DNA of 64,000 bases. Source: Chrysoporthe austroafricana (taxonomy: Eukaryota; Ascomycota; Sordariomycetes; Diaporthales; Cryphonectriaceae). How positions within the stretch are numbered: the stretch's first letter is position 1; the number at the start of each line of letters is the position of its first letter. The notes beneath the pieces were generated by a model that worked only from the letters and a program-made list of their open reading frames with translations, ran no database searches and was not told the DNA's origin. The stretch covers positions 187,576 through 251,575 of the forward strand of contig JYIP02000004.1 of NCBI GenBank assembly GCA_001051155.2, written 5' to 3'. Position numbers and translations under genes: made by a program. Below, one piece after another: positions 1 to 10,408 of the stretch.

Positions 1-801
1 GATGAATGCTGATTTCTCGTGTAATGTGGCGGTCGTCGCCACGTCGAACTGGATAGTTGCACAGGATTTACCCTTTCCATTCACCTTAAATTCATCCAAC
101 GTCTCTTTCACATAAGCGTCCTCCAGCGCACTGGCGACGCCCGAGCACGAAACCCACAGGTCGACGTCCTCGATGCGAATAATCGTGCAGACATCTTCGA
201 CGTACTGCCTCTGCACCTCTCTTCTCTCACTCTCGCCCATTTCAAGGGTGTAATGCGGTTTTCTGAGGCTATAGACGGCGTCGAAAGCTCTGCTGAAAGA
301 TGTTCGGGGTGGATCTCCCCAGGGCCTCCACACGCCGCACCTGTCTGCATGAAACTCAGCGCCGATCACGCGGTGCCCGCATAACCAGAAGGCTCGCGCG
401 ATCGTGAGGCCTTTTGTCATGCCAACACCGGTGACGAGGACGGTGTGCTGACGGAAGTCGCGATCGGAGCGACATTGTGTTCGATGGGCGAGCGCAGAGG
501 CAGGTGTTCTGGGGGAGTAGGGGAAGAGAAAAGTGAGCCAGGAAGGCGGAAGTGTGGTGATCAGCGTGGCGAGAGCATAGCTTATGGGGAGTGCAATGAG
601 GCTGCTGGCGAGTAGGAGAGCTGTCTTGATATGATCGCTGATTGGGAGGCGGAGGACGGGCAGGGTCGGCTTGGTCAGGGCCATCTCGGCCCCTCTAGTG
701 GTGGTAGCTATGTCGCTGTCTTCCTTAACTCCGGTATGTAGCCACATTTGACTGGGAGTAGAAGATCTTGCCATCGTAAAAGTTTGAGAGCTCTTCGTCA
801 T
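1..801 (-). CDS. ATP-grasp ligase of mycosporine biosynthesis (partial, C-terminus beyond window)
   Basis: Reads leftward off the window edge; 267 N-terminal residues are visible from the ATG at 801 (an in-frame ATG at 774 is an alternative start). A hydrophobic segment near residues 55-85 suggests a membrane anchor or signal anchor. It is followed by a Rossmann-like pre-ATP-grasp start (VLVTGVGMTKGL) and the blocks DLWVSCSGVASALED and IQFDVATTATLHEKSAFI, which I recognise from the fungal ATP-grasp proteins of mycosporine clusters. Family knowledge: such enzymes use ATP to couple an amino acid to 4-deoxygadusol, giving a mycosporine such as mycosporine-glycine. The next gene upstream on the same strand is the cyclase that starts the pathway, which strongly supports the call. 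The ATP-binding core itself lies outside the window, so completeness cannot be judged. No intron is needed in the visible part. Confidence 0.85.
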   Translation of the reverse strand, partial: MTKSSQTFTMARSSTPSQMWLHTGVKEDSDIATTTRGAEMALTKPTLPVLRLPISDHIKTALLLASSLIALPISYALATLITTLPPSWLTFLFPYSPRTPASALAHRTQCRSDRDFRQHTVLVTGVGMTKGLTIARAFWLCGHRVIGAEFHADRCGVWRPWGDPPRTSFSRAFDAVYSLRKPHYTLEMGESERREVQRQYVEDVCTIIRIEDVDLWVSCSGVASALEDAYVKETLDEFKVNGKGKSCATIQFDVATTATLHEKSAFI

Positions 802-1439
802 GTCCAAGCCCCTCACACATTCAGGGCCGTCATGTAAGGACGCCTGTCGTCGGTTGCCATCAACTCAGCTGGAACGATCAGGGGAAACCGTTAAGCCTAA
901 TTAGCTAGGCAAGGGGTTTGTTAGACTTTCCTTCACAGAAGCCGATGGCAAGATGAGCACGTTAGACCGATCTTGCCTCTCTATGATTCATTCTATATCC
1001 CTCGAAAGCTAGCAGGAGGTCGCATCGGACAGGGATTCCGTAGCTTAGTCGCTCGCGCCACCCAGAGGCTAATGTCGGCCGCGCTCCTAGGCACCTAGGG
1101 AACGATCGGCCACGCGGGCGGCTATTACCTCACTAGTATGTACGTCTAGGCTCTCGGAAGGTCTTTCGTATGGGCTTGTCTCACTTTCCATGGCGGATCG
1201 TCAGGGGTTGAATTGCCACAAGTTCGTTGATGTGGTGGCACGGTAGCTATGCATTGACATAGATGACGTCGCTCGATTTTTTTTTTTTTTTTTTTGGATG
1301 GTCACGTATATGACCTTAATCTATGATGCTATTGAGAACAGCTCTCAGCATGATGCTACAATTCTTGCCTCACATTGACGACCTCCCGCGACAGCGACTA
1401 AAAGAAGTAATAGGCGTTCGCAACAAAAGAGACAACCCT
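802..1439. other. Intergenic, downstream of DDGS and upstream of the ATP-grasp gene
   Basis: No convincing coding sequence. A run of 19 T lies at 1277-1295, about 150 bp past the stop of the cyclase gene. The stretch must hold the 3' end of that gene and the promoter of the ATP-grasp gene, since both are transcribed leftward. Confidence 0.6.
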
Positions 1440-3151
1440 CTAGCGAACACCGTTTGTTTTCCCGACAGCAGTGACATGGACGTCTTCGATCTTCTTCACG
1501 CCGTTAGCATAGTCGAAGGCGTGGCCATTCATATGGCCATTGGCATGACCGTTGACAAATTCGTTGGCGTGGCCGTTGACGCCGTTCGTGGTACCATTCG
1601 CAAGGAAAGTCGCCATATTCTTGTTGACGCCATCACCGTTCTCTATAACGGTGTTCATGATGCTCTGGTTCTCAGAGTCTAAATCCGTGTAGCCGGTGTC
1701 ACTTCCGTCCACATAAGCCTGAAGACCCTCACCCTGTCTTGGGTAACGCTTGACGACCTCCTTGTGCTTCCTAAGTGCAAGATCCAGCTCCTCCTTCGAG
1801 ACATCATTCAGGAACGTACAGCATCCCAATGGATTAGGGACAGCCAACCGCAGCCTACCATCTCTCGTCTTGAGGATAGCAGCAGTGCCGCGCTCAAGCA
1901 CACCCTCATCGAATTGCGGGTGGTCAATGGAGAGACCAGCACGAGAGAACAGTGTAAGCAGACGCGTATGCTCTGAATCAGACAAAAGACCACGGTGGTG
2001 AGCGAGAGTTGCGCTGTAGGCCATGTCGATGGAGATGGCATGCCCGTGGCGCAAAGGTGTCGAGGGGACCAGCTCGTGCAGAGGCGACCAAGTGTGTCCA
2101 TAGGCAATGACGCGGTCGAGGCCAATCTCGTGCAGGTTAGGAGATTCAAGCTTAAGCATCTCGTAGATTCCCTCGCGGTTGATCTTTGTTTTGCGTGAGA
2201 CTCTTGTATAGGGACACCAACAAGTGGATGGGGTACTTACAATATCAGCCGCCTTAATCAGCTCCTCAGATGAGCCATCCGCTCTTCCAAATTTGTACTC
2301 AATCAGCTGCTCGCAGTACTTGTCCAGCAATTCAAACACCTCAAGATGGGAGCAGGATGAGATCTTGATCAGCTCCGCGAAACCGTTCCTTACTTGGGCG
2401 ATGGGCAGACTCCGCAGGAACGTGAAGTCCAGGAATGTATGGATCGGAGCGTGGTAGGCTCCTAGGCGATTTTTGTAATTACCATAGTTGACAGCAACTT
2501 TGATACTTACGCTCGCGTCGATGAGACCAATGACTGTAGTGGGCACGCGGATGAAATTCGTGTTACGGCGATAAGCCGCACAGGCAAAGCTGGCGGGGAG
2601 AGATCAGCAGTAGTAAAGCAAGTGAAAGTTAAGGCTATGAGGCGGGAAAACGGAGCTGAAAGTGAGGCTGCCATAGAAAAGGCTGATGAGATACGAAGAG
2701 GAAGATTTACCCAGCAACGTCAGTGACTAATCCTCCGCCAACAACAAGCACGGGTTCCTAGAAAACATGAGCTTTAGGAGCTGTCTCAAAGGAGACAACT
2801 TCGAGCGGGAAAATGCCTCACCTTGCGGATGATACCAAAGTCGGTCATGGAATCACAGATGCCCAGGAAGGTGTCGATTGTCTTGGCCTTCTCACCAATT
2901 GAAGTCTTATGGACCTTCAGGGTCAACCCGTAGTAAGCGAAGTACGATTCCATCCTGTTTCCATACAAGCCATAGACGTTCTTGTCTGTCACCGCAAGAA
3001 CGCGCCCCCATGGCTTATAGCAATTAGCCAATCCAGGGTTCTGAATATCGAACACTCCGTCAACGAAGGCGAAGTCGTAAGAAATCTTCTCGAACCCTTC
3101 GACGTGGAAGCCATGAGGCGTCTCAGAAACGTTTGCCTTGAGGTCAGACAT
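1440..3151 (-). CDS. Desmethyl-4-deoxygadusol synthase (sugar-phosphate cyclase, 3-dehydroquinate-synthase fold)
   Basis: Exons 3151-2822, 2757-2711, 2589-2241 and 2183-1440 give 489 residues. Introns are 64, 121 and 57 nt with GT-AG ends. Exon 2 supplies the NAD-binding motif VVGGGLVTDVAG (about residues 115-126). Exon 3 carries ASVSIKVAVNYGNYKNRLGA, and later blocks AELIK, GHTWSPLHE and LRHGHA hold the Glu/His metal ligands of the dehydroquinate-synthase superfamily. Family knowledge: DDGS is an NAD- and metal-dependent cyclase that converts sedoheptulose 7-phosphate to desmethyl-4-deoxygadusol, the first step to mycosporines. The choice of DDGS over plain AroB or EEVS rests on these blocks and on the adjacent O-methyltransferase and ATP-grasp genes. 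The C-terminus is odd: about 60 residues rich in Asn-Gly-His repeats. The last intron is 57 nt, in phase and free of stops, so its retention would add 19 residues without a frameshift. Confidence 0.92.
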
Positions 3152-4429
3152 GATGAACAAGAGACAGGTATGGGTACAGGAATAGTGAGAGTCAAGAGTG
3201 AATAAGGCCCATACGTTGAAGCCTAGTGATCGGTCTAAGACGAACGGCCAGATTTCGGGGCAGTTTCCCAAGGAGATGAGCTCCCTGAAGTATATCATTT
3301 ATTTTTTTTCTTTCCTTCAAGGACGAGTTCGTTGGGTCTTGTAGAGTCGTGTCGTCACGACTTCACTTCCTTCCTTTTTCTCATGTGTATTTGCCTGAGA
3401 AAGGACGCAAGAGGTACGTCTAGAGATCCTCATGATGGCTTGCAGTCCGTCGTAAGCAAGACTGGTCTAGGCAAAGAATGGTATAGGGCAGATCTCGGGA
3501 TCAACCCGGCAGTTCATGTTTCTGTAGACGTTCGATCGGACCTGCTATGTGAACTATGTACACGTTACGCCAACAGTTTGGTTAATGGTGGTGGTTGTGG
3601 AAGGTAGTGTGTACTTGGCCTTGTCCTCGGGTCATAGACTCGCTACAACCGATTGCAGGACCGGTGTGCCCAAAGGACGTTCCCGGCCCTACATGTGAGA
3701 CATCCTTCCTCGCTGACAAATGGAATTCTTCACAATTGGCATGAGGAGGATGGCGACATTCGCATCCCTGATCGTTAGAGGGATGAACCTAGGCAGGACG
3801 CTGGTAGCTAGAAACATCCGGCCAGCATCCAGGGTCTTATATAGCGTTTAGCAGCGCCACTTGGGGTTTATACGGCGCTTTGGTAGAAGTCAGTGTGATC
3901 TGCATCCGGACTCCTGAATTTGCGGCGGCGAGCGTACCGCAGTACAAGGTACACACCAAGTTTCAGGCTAGTCGAGTGGTGACGCTGATATGATCCAATT
4001 ACTAGTAGGTGAATCCCGGCGATGTCACGGGATCTCGCGTCGGAGGGCGTCAGATGAGTTCGGCGGGATGCCCCTCGCCGGATGCAAACAGCGTTTTGAT
4101 TGCGAGTGGATGACCGCAAGATGGATTTCCATTACAACACAAGATCCACCAAACGTGAGGAAGCCCACGAATACATCCGGCCAGCTTCGGAGCAAAGAAT
4201 TGAGTTCCTGGCAGTATTCCCGGCCCCTCATCTCCCTCATTCCCCCCTTCCCAAGGAGCTCTCCCTGTTGAGCCACCTCTTAACGACGTATGTTGCTGTC
4301 AGGCCTCATCATCTAGCTTGGCACTTCTTCTCATCGACATCAGGTCTCCTGCCGGGCCCTTACGCTGTCTTCCTTTTGAAGGCTCTTGAGTTTCCCTCGA
4401 GAAATCAGCGTTGAATCGGTCCCTTAAAC
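3152..4429. promoter_or_regulatory. Divergent promoter region between DDGS and O-methyltransferase
   Basis: Separates the two head-to-head mycosporine genes. No supportable ORF is present. A T-rich patch sits at about 3301-3313, just upstream of the DDGS start. No specific transcription-factor site can be claimed by eye. Shared regulation of the two genes is an inference from their arrangement. Confidence 0.5.
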
Positions 4430-5496
4430 ATGAGTACCTTAGGAAGTTTCATAGGAATGGCATACCAGCCTCAGGAGGAAAATTATGTAAGTTTTCCTAA
4501 TCATCAAATCGCTCGTGTTGAAGCTTACAGTTAGTAGTTCAATGATGGTCGTGAAATTGCGCTGCTTCACTTCATCTACAATCATCCTAAGCTCGCTGAG
4601 ATTCGCGGAAATCCGCAAAGGGTGATAGAAGCTATTGATGAGTATGGAAAGACAAAGAAATATCTCATGAATGTTGGCGAGTTCAAGTCTGGAATCGTGA
4701 CCGAGCTCATCAAAGAGGTAAAGCCGCAGGTCATGGTCGAACTGGGTGGCTACGTCGGTTACTCTGCTATAGCCTTTGGGGCTGCTTTCAGAGAGGCCGG
4801 TGGGAGAAAGTATTACAGTCTCGAGTACAGTCCAGAGTTTGGTGCTGTGATCTCTAGCCTTGTAGACCTCGCGGGGCTTCATGATGTCGTTCAGGTGGAG
4901 ATTGGCACCAGCTCATCATCCTTGAGAAGGCTGCATCTGGACGGCACGCTGAAAAAGATAGACTTGTTATTCTTGGATCACTTAAAGCCGCTTTACGTTC
5001 GTGATTTGAAGCTATGCGAAGAGCTTAGATTGGTCGGGCCTGGTTCGGTGCTGGCAGCTGACAACGGTATGTTGATTCGAGCATCCCTCCTCAACTCAAG
5101 GTTGGGGTAGTACCTACTAACGCATGCAATCTCGGAGTCAGTTGTCAAGCCTGGGAATCCCCCATATTTGAAATATGTCAGGAGTACAGTCGAGCAGAGG
5201 CGCGAGGACTATCGGAAAGCGACAGGCTCCGATCCCCTTTTTTTGCCAGATCGAACGAAGCATGCCTACAAGACCGACTACGGGGGTGAGGTGTCGGAAA
5301 CTGACCTTTTTGGCAATCCGAACCTTACGTATACCAGCAAATTCATTGAAGGCTGGGAGCCCAGTGGTGTTCCGGTACGCACGCTCCTCGATACACTTGC
5401 TAAACCTCACAGCTGACACTTGTTTCTTACTCGCAGGACGCGGTTGAAGTAACAAGATGCACCGGCGTCGAGGGCTACTCGAACGGGAATCTCTAG
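4430..5496 (+). CDS. SAM-dependent O-methyltransferase of mycosporine biosynthesis (COMT-like)
   Basis: Exons 4430-4486, 4538-5066, 5142-5374 and 5437-5496 give 292 residues. Introns are 51, 75 and 62 nt; the second has a CTAAC branch-like motif. The first splice must use the second AG in TTAGTAG, because the earlier acceptors run into in-frame TAG. The protein has the class I SAM motif VELGGYVGYSAIAFG (from about residue 86), an acidic motif SLEYSPEF, and the block LLFLDHLKPLYVRDL, followed by AADN, as in catechol-O-methyltransferase-like enzymes with a metal site. Family knowledge: the partner methyltransferase of DDGS makes 4-deoxygadusol from desmethyl-4-deoxygadusol. The gene is divergent to DDGS, which supports that role. 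It appears intact. Confidence 0.9.
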
Positions 5497-5916
5497 AGTA
5501 TTCCGTGTATTTACTTGCTACAAATTCCCAGATAGATGCTTTGATTAAGTCCTTATCGATCCAACGACACTAGTTTCCTTCTATGGAAGGGACGAGACAG
5601 ACCCCAGACAAATGCAAGCTTAGCTCCTCCAAAGGTTTCCAGAATGACTACATTAATTACAGTTGAAGCTCGCTTTAACGATTTCAATCATGGAACCCAG
5701 AAAGAAGACTATTTTTATTGCACTCTTTACTGTTAGCTTTTCAGTTAATTACGTGCTAACCCAGCAGCAAGCTGATGATGGAAGCCCCTAGAATAAGTCA
5801 CGATTGCCACTCTTATTTTAACAGCCGTTAGTTATTCGTATTCAATTACGTCAGTACCTTCCTAATATCTTTTTCACCAAGTCCAGAAAGTCTTAATTAG
5901 CTTGCTTCACTTCCCC
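5497..5916. other. AT-rich intergenic stretch
   Basis: Lies between the methyltransferase stop and the start of the reductase remnant. I see no ORF or RNA gene; it contains several TTAATT/AATTAC words. Confidence 0.5.
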
Positions 5917-7130
5917 ATGACCGTCAACACCCTGGCGACGCAGCAGGCAGCCCGACCCAAACCTTGTGCATCACCGGTCGTCATCCTTGTAACCGGAGTG
6001 ACTGACTTCCTTGGCAAGGTCGTTATCGAAGAACTCATACGACGACAGACTAATAGCTCGCTTCATTTCGATAGCCTCATCGTCTTGATCCGTCCAGCAC
6101 CCGACAAGTCACCTTCCGACCGATTCCGCGACAAATTCGCCAAGTTTCAGTGCTTCAGAGAACTCTCAAATGGATGGCACGATGAAATAGTGGTAGTATC
6201 CGGCGACCTCATGGAAACGAGTTGTGGGATCAACTAGGAAATCTGCAATTTTAGGTATAAGATTACCACAGCATCAACTGCGCAGGCGGCTGCGTCTCGT
6301 TTGAGTCCTCCCCTCAAAGTGCTGCTAGCCGAGAATGTGACAGTAAGCTCAATATCCTAGAATTAGCACAGCTTTGCGCCCTTTTGCAACGACTCGTCCT
6401 CACATCGACAGCGTATGTCACACTGCATACAGAAGAGCCGATCTAGGAGCAGCTCGTCATGCTACCCAGGCCTGCACCTCAGATTCTTGCAGAGCTACGT
6501 GAGGGACACAAAGACCCCGATGAGGTCCTTGCCGAAACTGGCCACCAGAACTACTATACCCTAGCAAAATGTCTAGCAGAGCATGTTGCTTTGAAGAAAG
6601 GGACACTCCTATTACCATTGTACGTCCTAGCATCATATCTGCGAGTTTAAAATACCTGTTCCCTGGCTGAATTGGCAGCTTCGCGGCGCTGGCAAGTCCT
6701 ATGTCGGCCTTCGCGCTTGGAGGTCTAAACGTTCTTCACGGAGACTCATCAGCAATTCTCGACGTCGTGCCTGTGGATGAGGTGGCGAATGCATCATCAG
6801 TGAGGCTTTGAGCTTATCACCCTACGGAAGTGTTGTTTGAAGAATTGAAATGACGCGGCGAAGATCATTCACTGTGTTTCAACTACCAAGGGTAGTCAGA
6901 GCACATGTTTTCTAGTCCTCGAAACCGTCCAGTATATCCAGCAACCTGAGAACCTCATCCTGTACAAACCAAGGGCTATTATATTGGGCTCGGCGACCGA
7001 TGTTTTTAATTCTACGAGTTCTTCTTCTATTACATGTCGGTCAAACTCGCAGAGCTTGCAGCACTGATGATGCTGGATTGGGGTAGTGCAGCTATGGCGA
7101 AGACATCCACACCCAATTGTCCATCCTTCT
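5917..7130 (+). pseudogene. Fatty acyl-CoA reductase-like (NAD_binding_4 / male-sterility) pseudogene
   Basis: Starts with ATG at 5917 and keeps recognisable blocks in order. These are VILVTGVTDFLGKVVIEEL (NAD-binding), VLIRPAPDKSPSDRFRDKF, a GDL block, then NILELAQ, VLTSTAYVTLHTEEPI, the active-site region YYTLAKCLAEH (YxxxK), VRPSIISASLKYLFPG, LDVVPVDEVAN and a C-terminal IIHCVSTTKG. The frame is broken repeatedly: TAG at 6235-6237, a frameshift before about 6300, TAG near 6447, a shift or unrecognised splice near 6620, and TGA after LFPG where the family has Trp. Family knowledge: such enzymes reduce activated acyl groups to alcohols with NADPH. As it stands it cannot make a full product. 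The right end is approximate. TGG-to-TGA and CAG-to-TAG type changes would fit C-to-T mutation but do not prove RIP. Confidence 0.8.
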
Positions 7131-7163
7131 TAAATTGGGTAATAATTTTCAGAAATAAGGTCC

Positions 7164-7523
7164 TCATATAACCCTAAACATGTTGGCTTTGACGCCCCTC
7201 TTCAGACCCTTGGCCTTTCCATTCTCATATTCCACGCCTGCCCAGCCCCCTTCGCCCGACATGCCCTCCATCTTTACTCTGAGCTCCTCGTCCAGCTCCG
7301 CCATACTTTTCCTCGGCGTAACATTGAGATTTTCCTCACATTTCTTGGAAGCTGGCGCCCCAGTTGAACTTGTACCTTCAGGTTCTTGATTTGGTAAGAT
7401 AGTAGGACTTTTTTCGCTCCTTTGTGGCGCACAAGTTGCAGCGCTGGTATATCGTGCCAGCTGCATTTGGTAAGGTATTCTCCAGAGAAACCGAACAGGC
7501 ATTCCTTGAAGGCAGAATGGCAT
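7164..7523 (-). CDS. Small conserved hypothetical protein
   Basis: An ATG at 7523 opens a 119-residue frame. The C-terminal half contains KSMAELDEELRVKMEG, then a glycine-rich turn, and ends with RGVKANMFRVI. From memory this tail resembles the end of small fungal hypothetical proteins (pattern MAELDEELR...NMF). The N-terminal part is basic and hydrophobic (MPFCLQGMPVRFLWRIPY), possibly a mitochondrial presequence, but an upstream exon beginning with the ATG near 7629 cannot be excluded because that frame differs. It is convergent with the reductase remnant. No function can be assigned; the C-terminal resemblance is the only support beyond the open frame. Confidence 0.5.
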   Translation of the reverse strand: MPFCLQGMPVRFLWRIPYQMQLARYTSAATCAPQRSEKSPTILPNQEPEGTSSTGAPASKKCEENLNVTPRKSMAELDEELRVKMEGMSGEGGWAGVEYENGKAKGLKRGVKANMFRVI

Positions 7524-8327
7524 GTTTTGGTCGATTGAGACAAACGATTCGTAGTGCAAAAGCGCAAGAACAAGAATTGGCAAAAACTACGCACTGATTG
7601 ACTTTTTCCGCATCGTTGTGTGATGTCATGGCAGTGGCGATAAACCCCCGAGGCGTTAGGAGACCCTAACCCAGAATCTATCTCGTTTAAGCCACCCCCC
7701 AGGGGAGGGGTTCGGGAGTGGATGATGGAGGTTGTAAAGTTTTGAGTAATTAAAATGCGATGTTCGATACAAGTCATTCTACGTGCCAGGGGACCAATAC
7801 GACGCTTCGTACTTCTCTCTACTTGAAAGAGGGACTACAAAAGACACAAGACAGGTTCTACTTAGGTGATCAACAAACTTGACCAGAAATTATAATGTGC
7901 TACGTTATATAATATCATTTCTACACCCACATATTGATATCCAGTCAGGCAACGCAAAGTGATAGCGAGGTGCACGCAATCACAGTGATATTCTACTATT
8001 TCGTATCGTCTGACTGCTCATTTGCGTCTGCGCTTCTTCAGGCTTGGTCAACAAAAGTCCGCCGCTCGCAACTTATATGTTCCTCTTCCTAATGCAATTC
8101 TGAGCTTCGACCACAATATGAGTAGCCAATAGCCGCCGCCAAGGGGGGGGGTTTCCAAGCTCACGACCCCAGTGGAACACGGTATATGCGATCCAAGGGG
8201 TATGTGATATGAAATGCACAGGTAATGAAAATTCCAAATAGGAATTGGGTATCTTGTAGGTGTATTTCCCTCATTGTCAGCCAATACAATGCCAATCCAA
8301 TCTTCAACAGTAGCATTGCATAAGCAA
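7524..8327. other. Intergenic between small hypothetical and MFS transporter
   Basis: No supportable gene. Two G-rich runs occur near 7698-7710 and 8141-8150. Short open frames here lack any recognisable motif. Confidence 0.5.
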
Positions 8328-10408
8328 TTAGATGTGCCAGGGCTTCACCCCTTCCTTGTTTCGTAGTCGTCTGTTCAAAATGAAATATTGTAGGTTCACG
8401 ATCAAGGAGAACGCGAGAGCTGTGCCCACAACTGCACAGAGGGAGTCCCACCCATGAGGGTACCAAGGGGCATCAGATGACCGGAAGAGGTTGCTACCGA
8501 TGATGCCAGCAAGGTTCGCGCACATTGTGACCGTTGCCAAGGATACCGATCTCTCTTCGGGCGTGCTCGCGTTCAGTGCAACCAGAGATGCATTAATGGG
8601 ATCTGGAAACACTGAAGTTAGCGAATAATCCCTCGAATCAATTTCTTTGGTGGCTACCTACACCAGCAGGCGGAGAACGCAACCATGAAGATCAACATTG
8701 GAAGCCTTAATTTCTTATCATCCACGTGAATGAGTTTGCGATTGGCAATCTGGATTATGGGGATTCAAGTCAGAAGAGATTCCTAAACTCTCACTGGGCC
8801 TTTTCCAAGACGAAGAGAAACTGACCGTGAAGGCGAGGAAGAGGCAGAGCCCGATTGACACCATCATACCACGACGGCGAGTCTTGTCACTACTTCCTGT
8901 CAATAATGCATAGATTCCCAATTTTCACAGAGAACTTACGCAATGTAACCCCAGAGAAGGTTCATTGGCAACAGCATAAAGCCTCCAATAGAACACAGTG
9001 CATTGGCATCGAGCAGACCGTAACCCATTTCCATGATCAAGTAAGGCGCGTAGGCCCCGAGGGTCCAAGAGGGTGCTATTCCAGCGAGAGGTATGACGAT
9101 GTGAGAAAAGAGTCTCCAGTTCGTGATCTAGTAGGTCGATATATCAGCTCATGATACTGGAGTATTGTCCAAGAAGTACGAGTTACCGTTCGTCTGATTT
9201 CAAGCCAGCTCACATGCAATCGTCCCTGAGCCTTGGCCGGATCGTCGATCAAGATCCTGCGTGTCATAATGCTTGAATCTCTCTCGTTGAACCAGCGAAT
9301 CCCTGCAAGAGAGACCGGGCGGTCGGGTGACTTTGGAAAGATGATGGCGAAGTAAACGCCAGTGGCAAGCGTCCATACCCCTTCGATCTGGACATCGGTT
9401 AGCGGCGCTGCATCACCACGGGTTGAATCACGCACGATAAAAAGCCACTGCCAACCATAAAAGCCTCGTGTGCCGTCTAGACGCAATCTATGTATTCACA
9501 TCAGTGATTGGGTCCAATCGGAACATGATCTATATGACATACATGCCAGAGGCCAGGAGGCCAGATATCGCAGTCGCCAGATTGTTTCCAAAAAAGTAAA
9601 TGGCGTATCTCTTGCTGATCTCACTCTTCTTATACCATCTTGATAGAGTGTAGAGGCCAGCAGGAATAAAACCGGATTCGCACAGCCTACCAATTGAAAG
9701 TCAGCTTCAAAGAGCTCGCACTAATCCGCCCAGTTCGACAGAGACCTCACGGCGAGTGCCATGGTAACGGCGACCGAAGTACCTACCCAAGAAGAGTTCG
9801 CGTAGCGAAGAAAGCTCGACGACCATGCTGCCAGGCTTGGAATGTAGACACCAGACCAAAGGCGAAAATTTGCGTAGTAACCCAGATTGTTGGTCCGATC
9901 CGGTAGAGAATCAAGTTGCTCGGTATCTAGGTTCTAGTCAGCTCCGCATGGCACCTGTAAACACTTGACGTGGAGCAGGATTCCCACTTGAAGAATGACA
10001 GTGCCAACTGAAAACAGGGTGTTTCCGGTGTTGTACTGATTCTGTGTTATGCCAACATCCAAGGCGAAGCCGTCGGTGTATGCTGCCCCTCTGTCCTCGA
10101 AAATTAGTCGAGGAGCTCGCAAGGCCGTACCATTGGCTGTGGCTTACATGTTGCCTCTGTCAAGCTGAAGAGCAAGGAAAGCGAATACTAGAGGAGGTAG
10201 GATGATCCAGTCAAGCCTGGGAAGTCTTGTCAGCCGGTGTCGATCTTCACTGCAGTGGAAGATTTACTGACTTGCGCACCAGTCTCTGCTCCTCCTCTGG
10301 TGACCAGTCAATGCTGTCAGCTCCAGCGTCACTAATTTCCTTGTTGCTGGCACTCGTCTGGCTCGAGGCCGCCGCCACTTCCAAGTCCTTCTCCTCAGAC
10401 ATGTTCAT
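8328..10408 (-). CDS. MFS transporter, anion:cation symporter type (DAL5/TNA1-like)
   Basis: Eleven exons: 10402-10272, 10216-10148, 10090-9988, 9926-9787, 9686-9543, 9487-9436, 9387-9187, 9127-8940, 8892-8826, 8749-8662 and 8602-8328. They join to 485 residues from the ATG at 10402; an in-frame ATG at 10408 would add two residues. Family blocks in order are KLDWIILPPLVFAFLALQLD in the first membrane segment, GITQNQYNTGNTLF, ILQIPSNLILYRIGP, the region around TRTLLGLCEAGFIPAGLY, YGWQWLFI, then DKTRRRG and YPINASLVALNASTPEER near the end, closing with NKEGVKPWHI. This is the allantoate/nicotinate/biotin-type permease family, plasma-membrane carriers for organic anions. The substrate cannot be told. 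It appears intact. It lies about 5 kb from the O-methyltransferase gene, but nothing links it to mycosporines. Confidence 0.88.

Noticed and set aside
5917..7130. Reductase remnant as terminal domain of an NRPS that finishes the mycosporine
   Set aside because: Only the reductase part is present, with its own ATG and no adenylation or carrier domain upstream; the fatty acyl-CoA reductase layout fits better.
8328..10408. MFS transporter as part of the mycosporine cluster
   Set aside because: It is of the DAL5/TNA1 type and separated by a pseudogene and another gene; proximity alone is not evidence.
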